A stretch of DNA of 10,557 bases from an uncultured Clostridia bacterium (lineage in GTDB: Bacteria; Bacillota; Clostridia; Oscillospirales; Oscillospiraceae), in assembly GCA_945927915.1 (NCBI GenBank), contig CAMEMX010000041.1, positions 1-10,557 on the forward strand, read 5' to 3'. A model generated the notes under the pieces. It was not told where the DNA came from and did not search any database. It saw nothing but the letters and a program-made list of their open reading frames with translations. This document shows positions 5,403-10,557 of the stretch, in pieces. Each line of letters opens with the position of its first letter. Position 1 is the stretch's first letter. The position numbers were made by a program, and so were the translations under genes.

Positions 5403-5832
5403 GAATCATTCCTTATGACGAATAATACCGCGACGATATGATATTTATGGTGCTGGAGGCCAAAAATGCCTTAGGACGCGTGCAGAAGCTTAATGAGGAT
5501 CTGCTTGACAACCGAAAGAGTTATTTTGAAAAGAGCGACGCCTTTTTTGGCTCGCGTTGAAAGACGAGGATTGGGTGATTGGCTGCGTCGGGTTTTGTTC
5601 GATGGACGGCACAACGGAGGCCAAGCTGTGCAGGTTATATGTGAAATACAATTTGAAACGACAGGGGATCGGGACGGCGCTTTTGGCTACAGCGGAGGCT
5701 TACCTGAAAAGCATAGGCAAAACGGCAGCCCATGTCCATTTGGGTGGAAGGGAGTATTTTGAATCCCGTCGGTTTTATCCAAGGCATGGATACGCCGAAT
5801 ATGCGCCTTCATACCTAAAGAAAACACTTTGA
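5399..5832 (+). pseudogene. GNAT N-acetyltransferase, inactivated by stop codon and frameshift
   Basis: The reading frame starts at the ATG overlapping the four-helix bundle stop and gives MRIIPYDE, then TAA (codon 9, 5423-5425), then continues YRDDMIFMVLEAKNALGR and onward. At a run of six T (about 5542-5547) the frame shifts: the original frame stops soon after, while the next frame continues WLALKDEDWVIGCVGF to the natural end. The C-terminal part holds the acetyl-CoA-binding motif A (RLYVKYNLKRQGIGTALL) and the motif B-like region with RRFYPRHGY, typical of GNAT enzymes that transfer acetyl groups from acetyl-CoA to amines or amino acids. The joined product would be about 143 residues, a normal length. 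Two independent lesions argue for decay rather than a sequencing slip, though the T-run event alone could be an error. The remaining downstream frame lacks the N-terminal part of the fold. The substrate is unknown. Confidence 0.85.
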
Positions 5833-5865
5833 CCGCATCAATATGAACGACGAGGATTTGAAACC

Positions 5866-6429
5866 ATGGGACTGCTTGATCTATTCATTACCGCCGTGGC
5901 GCTGTCGATGGATGCCTTTGCCGTGGCCGTGAGCAAGGGCCTTTCCGTCAGGCGCGTGCGGCTGAAGCACGGGCTGATCACGGGCGCGTATTTCGGCGGC
6001 TTCCAGGCGCTGATGCCGCTGCTCGGCTTTTTCCTCGCAAGCTCCTTTGCCGAATACATCCGCCGCTTTGACCACTGGATCGCCTTCGGCCTTCTGGCGC
6101 TCATCGGCGCGAATATGCTGCGCGAGGCGCTCTCCGGGGAGGATGAGGAGATGAACGACTCCTTCTCTTTCAAAACCATGCTACCGCTGGCGGTCGCCAC
6201 GAGCATCGACGCGCTGGCAACGGGCGTGTCGTTTGCGGTGACGGATACGAACATCTGGCTTGCCATCGCGCTTGTCGGCGCGACGACGTTTGCACTTTCC
6301 GCAGCCGGCGTGAAGATCGGCAACGTCTTCGGTGCGAAGTATAGATCCGGGGCGGAGCTGGCAGGCGGACTGATTCTGATCCTGATGGGCGCGAAAATAC
6401 TGATTGAGCATTTGACGGGGGCGGCATAA
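5866..6429 (+). CDS. mntP: Manganese efflux pump MntP
   Basis: A 187-residue inner-membrane protein of the MntP (YebN) family, which exports excess Mn2+. Six hydrophobic segments are visible, in two three-helix repeats. Conserved motifs: ALSMDAFAVAVSKG (12-25) with D16, GGFQALMPLLG (44-54), and the second-repeat counterpart VATSIDALATGV (110-121) with D115; the two aspartates are the expected metal ligands. The length is typical. The ATG at 5866 is preceded by GAGGA (5852-5856) 9 nt upstream. The NUDIX gene begins directly after its stop, so the two are probably one transcript. No promoter is evident in the 33-nt gap behind the GNAT pseudogene, and no yybP-ykoY manganese riboswitch is recognisable there. 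The insertion of the lower-GC cassette may have replaced the original control region. Confidence 0.93.
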   Translation: MGLLDLFITAVALSMDAFAVAVSKGLSVRRVRLKHGLITGAYFGGFQALMPLLGFFLASSFAEYIRRFDHWIAFGLLALIGANMLREALSGEDEEMNDSFSFKTMLPLAVATSIDALATGVSFAVTDTNIWLAIALVGATTFALSAAGVKIGNVFGAKYRSGAELAGGLILILMGAKILIEHLTGAA

Positions 6430-6942
6430 ATGGAGCTTTGGGATGTATTTGACGAAAACCGGCGGCCGCTGCACCGCACCCATGTGCGCGGCGTGCCGAT
6501 GCGCCGGGGAGAATACCACCTCGTCGTGTTTGTGTGGATCTTCAATTCCGCCGGGCAGACGCTTTTGACGAAGCGCTCGCCGGAGAAGAAAAACTATCCG
6601 AACATCTGGTCACCGACGGGCGGCGCGGTGCAGGCCGGAGAGACGAGCCTGCAGGCGATCGCGCGGGAGCTGCGCGAGGAGACCGGCATCGTGGCTGCCG
6701 AGAAGGAGTTTGAGCTTATGATGAGCCTGCGCATCAGCTCGCGGTCGTATTTCAGCGACATCTATACCTTAAAGAAGGACGTGCCGCTGTCGCAGATCGT
6801 TCTGCAGGAGGGCGAGACGTGCGACGCCAAATGGGTCGACCGTGCGGAATTCGAGGCCATGATCGCCCGCGGCGAGATCGCTCCGCCCGACGCAGAGCGT
6901 TACCGCAGCCTGCGCGAACGCTTCGATGGGCTGCTGTTTTGA
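6430..6942 (+). CDS. NUDIX hydrolase (IPP isomerase-like / YfcD-type)
   Basis: A 170-residue NUDIX protein. A complete Nudix box lies at residues 65-87: GAVQAGE (G65-E71) and RELREETGI (79-87). The N-terminal lead MELWDVFDENRRPL with MRRGEYHLVVFVWIFN, and TKRSPEKKNYPNIWSPTGG, resemble the NUDIX subfamily that includes isopentenyl-diphosphate isomerase and YfcD-like proteins; these read 'WDVFDENG' at the start. The cysteine and other IPP isomerase active-site features are not obvious, so a hydrolase of unknown substrate is the safer call. The ATG directly abuts the mntP TAA with no intergenic base, and a G-rich stretch at the end of mntP may serve as the ribosome binding site. A strong terminator follows about 40 nt after the stop. 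It is not a close copy of the minus-strand NUDIX gene at 1234-1698. Confidence 0.9.
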   Translation: MELWDVFDENRRPLHRTHVRGVPMRRGEYHLVVFVWIFNSAGQTLLTKRSPEKKNYPNIWSPTGGAVQAGETSLQAIARELREETGIVAAEKEFELMMSLRISSRSYFSDIYTLKKDVPLSQIVLQEGETCDAKWVDRAEFEAMIARGEIAPPDAERYRSLRERFDGLLF

Positions 6943-6981
6943 ATGTTTGAAGCTTTCCGGCAAATATCACAAAAACAAAAC

Positions 6982-7022
6982 CGCCTCATACGGAAAAATT
7001 TCCGTATGAGGCGAATTTTTTT
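6982..7022 (+). terminator. Intrinsic terminator after mntP-NUDIX, probably bidirectional
   Basis: An inverted repeat of up to 15 bp (6982-6996 with 6999-7013; CGCCTCATACGG/CCGTATGAGGCG core) is followed on the plus strand by AATTTTTTT (7014-7022). On the minus strand the same stem is followed by GTTTTGTTTTT (6981-6971), so it can also stop leftward transcription, which matters for the antisense promoter at 7118-7146. Confidence 0.93.
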
Positions 7023-7034
7023 CTGCAAAATCCA

Positions 7035-7063
7035 TTGACGAATCAAAAAAAGTGTGGTAAAAT
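7035..7063 (+). promoter_or_regulatory. Sigma-A promoter for rpoB
   Basis: TTGACG (7035-7040), a 17-nt spacer and TAAAAT (7058-7063), placed 12 nt after the end of the upstream terminator's T run. The predicted start is near 7070. It gives rpoB an own promoter independent of mntP-NUDIX. Confidence 0.85.
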
Positions 7064-7069
7064 TGATGC

Positions 7070-7294
7070 CTATACTGCGGGAATATCGCCAAGCACCAAT
7101 CTTCACCCACTATCAGCATTATACCACGGTCTTGCGGAAAGCGCAAGAGGGAAATGCAACAAACTGTCAACGCCTCCGTGTGTGTCGAACTGATATGCAA
7201 TAGGCGGCAGGACAGCGGAAGAGTGGCGAACCGCAGCCGATACGCGAAACAACACACCCAAGCTACATCTGTACAGAAAGGCGTGAAGACCGAT
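7070..7294 (+). other. Long rpoB 5' leader
   Basis: About 225 nt lie between the predicted rpoB transcription start and its start codon. A small hairpin (7130-7136 with 7142-7148, TCTTGCG/CGCAAGA, loop GAAAG) sits mid-leader. The rpoB frame is open back to an ATG at 7154, adding 47 codons that do not resemble RpoB. The site before that ATG (AAGAGGG) is only about 3 nt away, so I do not accept it as the start. The stretch also hosts the minus-strand promoter at 7118-7146. No known leader family was recognised. Confidence 0.5.
7118..7146 (-). promoter_or_regulatory. Minus-strand extended -10 promoter inside the rpoB leader
   Basis: On the minus strand, TTGCGC (7141-7146), a 17-nt spacer and a perfect TATAAT (7118-7123), preceded by TGG, which makes an extended -10. 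Predicted transcription starts near 7111 and runs leftward across the rpoB promoter to the terminator at 6982-7013. Its -35 box overlaps the small hairpin of the rpoB leader. Confidence 0.6.

Positions 7295-10557
<3,263 letters not shown>

Larger units (their letters stand above)
6972..7111 (-). ncRNA. Candidate antisense RNA overlapping the rpoB promoter and leader start
   Basis: Inferred from signals only. A minus-strand promoter (7118-7146) would start transcription near 7111, and the terminator stem at 6982-7013, with its minus-strand T-rich tail, would end it near 6972-6976, giving an RNA of about 140 nt. I see no convincing protein in it: the open frame that begins there runs through the terminator into the NUDIX gene. 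Its first 40 nt would be complementary to the first 40 nt of the rpoB transcript. No known RNA family was recognised. It could instead be a spurious or very low-level transcript. Confidence 0.35.

Noticed and set aside
4785..5865. tRNA-type attachment site duplication
   Set aside because: No second copy of the tRNA 3' end (TTCAAGTCGCATCACTCGC) is visible before mntP, and there is no integrase gene.
5833..5865. yybP-ykoY manganese riboswitch upstream of mntP
   Set aside because: The gap is only 33 nt with no aptamer-like structure, and the preceding sequence is the GNAT pseudogene.
5843..5929. Small frame starting at the ATG just before mntP
   Set aside because: About 28 codons mostly overlapping mntP out of frame, with no ribosome binding site of its own.
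6900..7106. 68-codon minus-strand frame from GTG in the rpoB leader
   Set aside because: It runs through the strong terminator hairpin and into the 3' end of the NUDIX gene; composition is K/R/F-rich noise with no domain.

Overview
The window looks like a chromosomal segment from a GC-rich, spore-forming member of the class Clostridia, probably an Oscillospirales (Oscillospiraceae/Ruminococcaceae-type) gut anaerobe. The grounds are a SpoVB-type flippase, Gram-positive-style RpoB and PssA sequences, strong AGGAGG-like ribosome binding sites, textbook sigma-A promoters with 17-bp spacers, and GC-rich third codon positions in most genes. The species cannot be named from the sequence alone.

Left half (1-4659, all minus strand). 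Reading leftward from the centre: rsmE (16S rRNA m3U1498 methyltransferase) behind its own promoter; pssA plus a DgkB/YegS-type lipid kinase, 4 nt apart, behind a second good promoter (membrane phospholipid synthesis and recycling); a PPC/DUF296 protein overlapping a NUDIX hydrolase by 4 nt; and a SpoVB-like flippase that runs off the left edge. A true-looking terminator follows the lipid kinase and a GC-rich hairpin follows the NUDIX gene. Each lies almost against the ribosome binding site of the next gene, so these look like operon-internal switch or attenuation points rather than clean ends.

Centre (4660-5832, plus strand). A tRNA-Leu(GAG) gene has a near-perfect promoter, back to back with that of rsmE, and a perfect 18-bp terminator stem. 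Immediately after it lies a roughly 1-kb cassette of visibly lower GC. It contains a 175-bp array of GTGAAGT repeats (first half) and ACTTCAC-type inverted copies (second half), separated by different small palindromes. The array is followed by an intact S23/Avd-like four-helix bundle protein gene and then an overlapping GNAT acetyltransferase gene broken by a stop codon and a frameshift. This cassette is the most unusual part of the window.

Right half (5866-10557, plus strand). mntP (manganese efflux) abuts a second NUDIX hydrolase gene and both end at a strong terminator. A promoter and a leader of about 225 nt then precede rpoB, which runs off the right edge at residue 1087. No rplL lies directly upstream, so rpoB is apparently separated from the ribosomal stalk genes. 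Inside the rpoB leader is a strong extended -10 promoter on the minus strand. It points back across the rpoB promoter to the shared terminator and would give an antisense RNA of about 140 nt.
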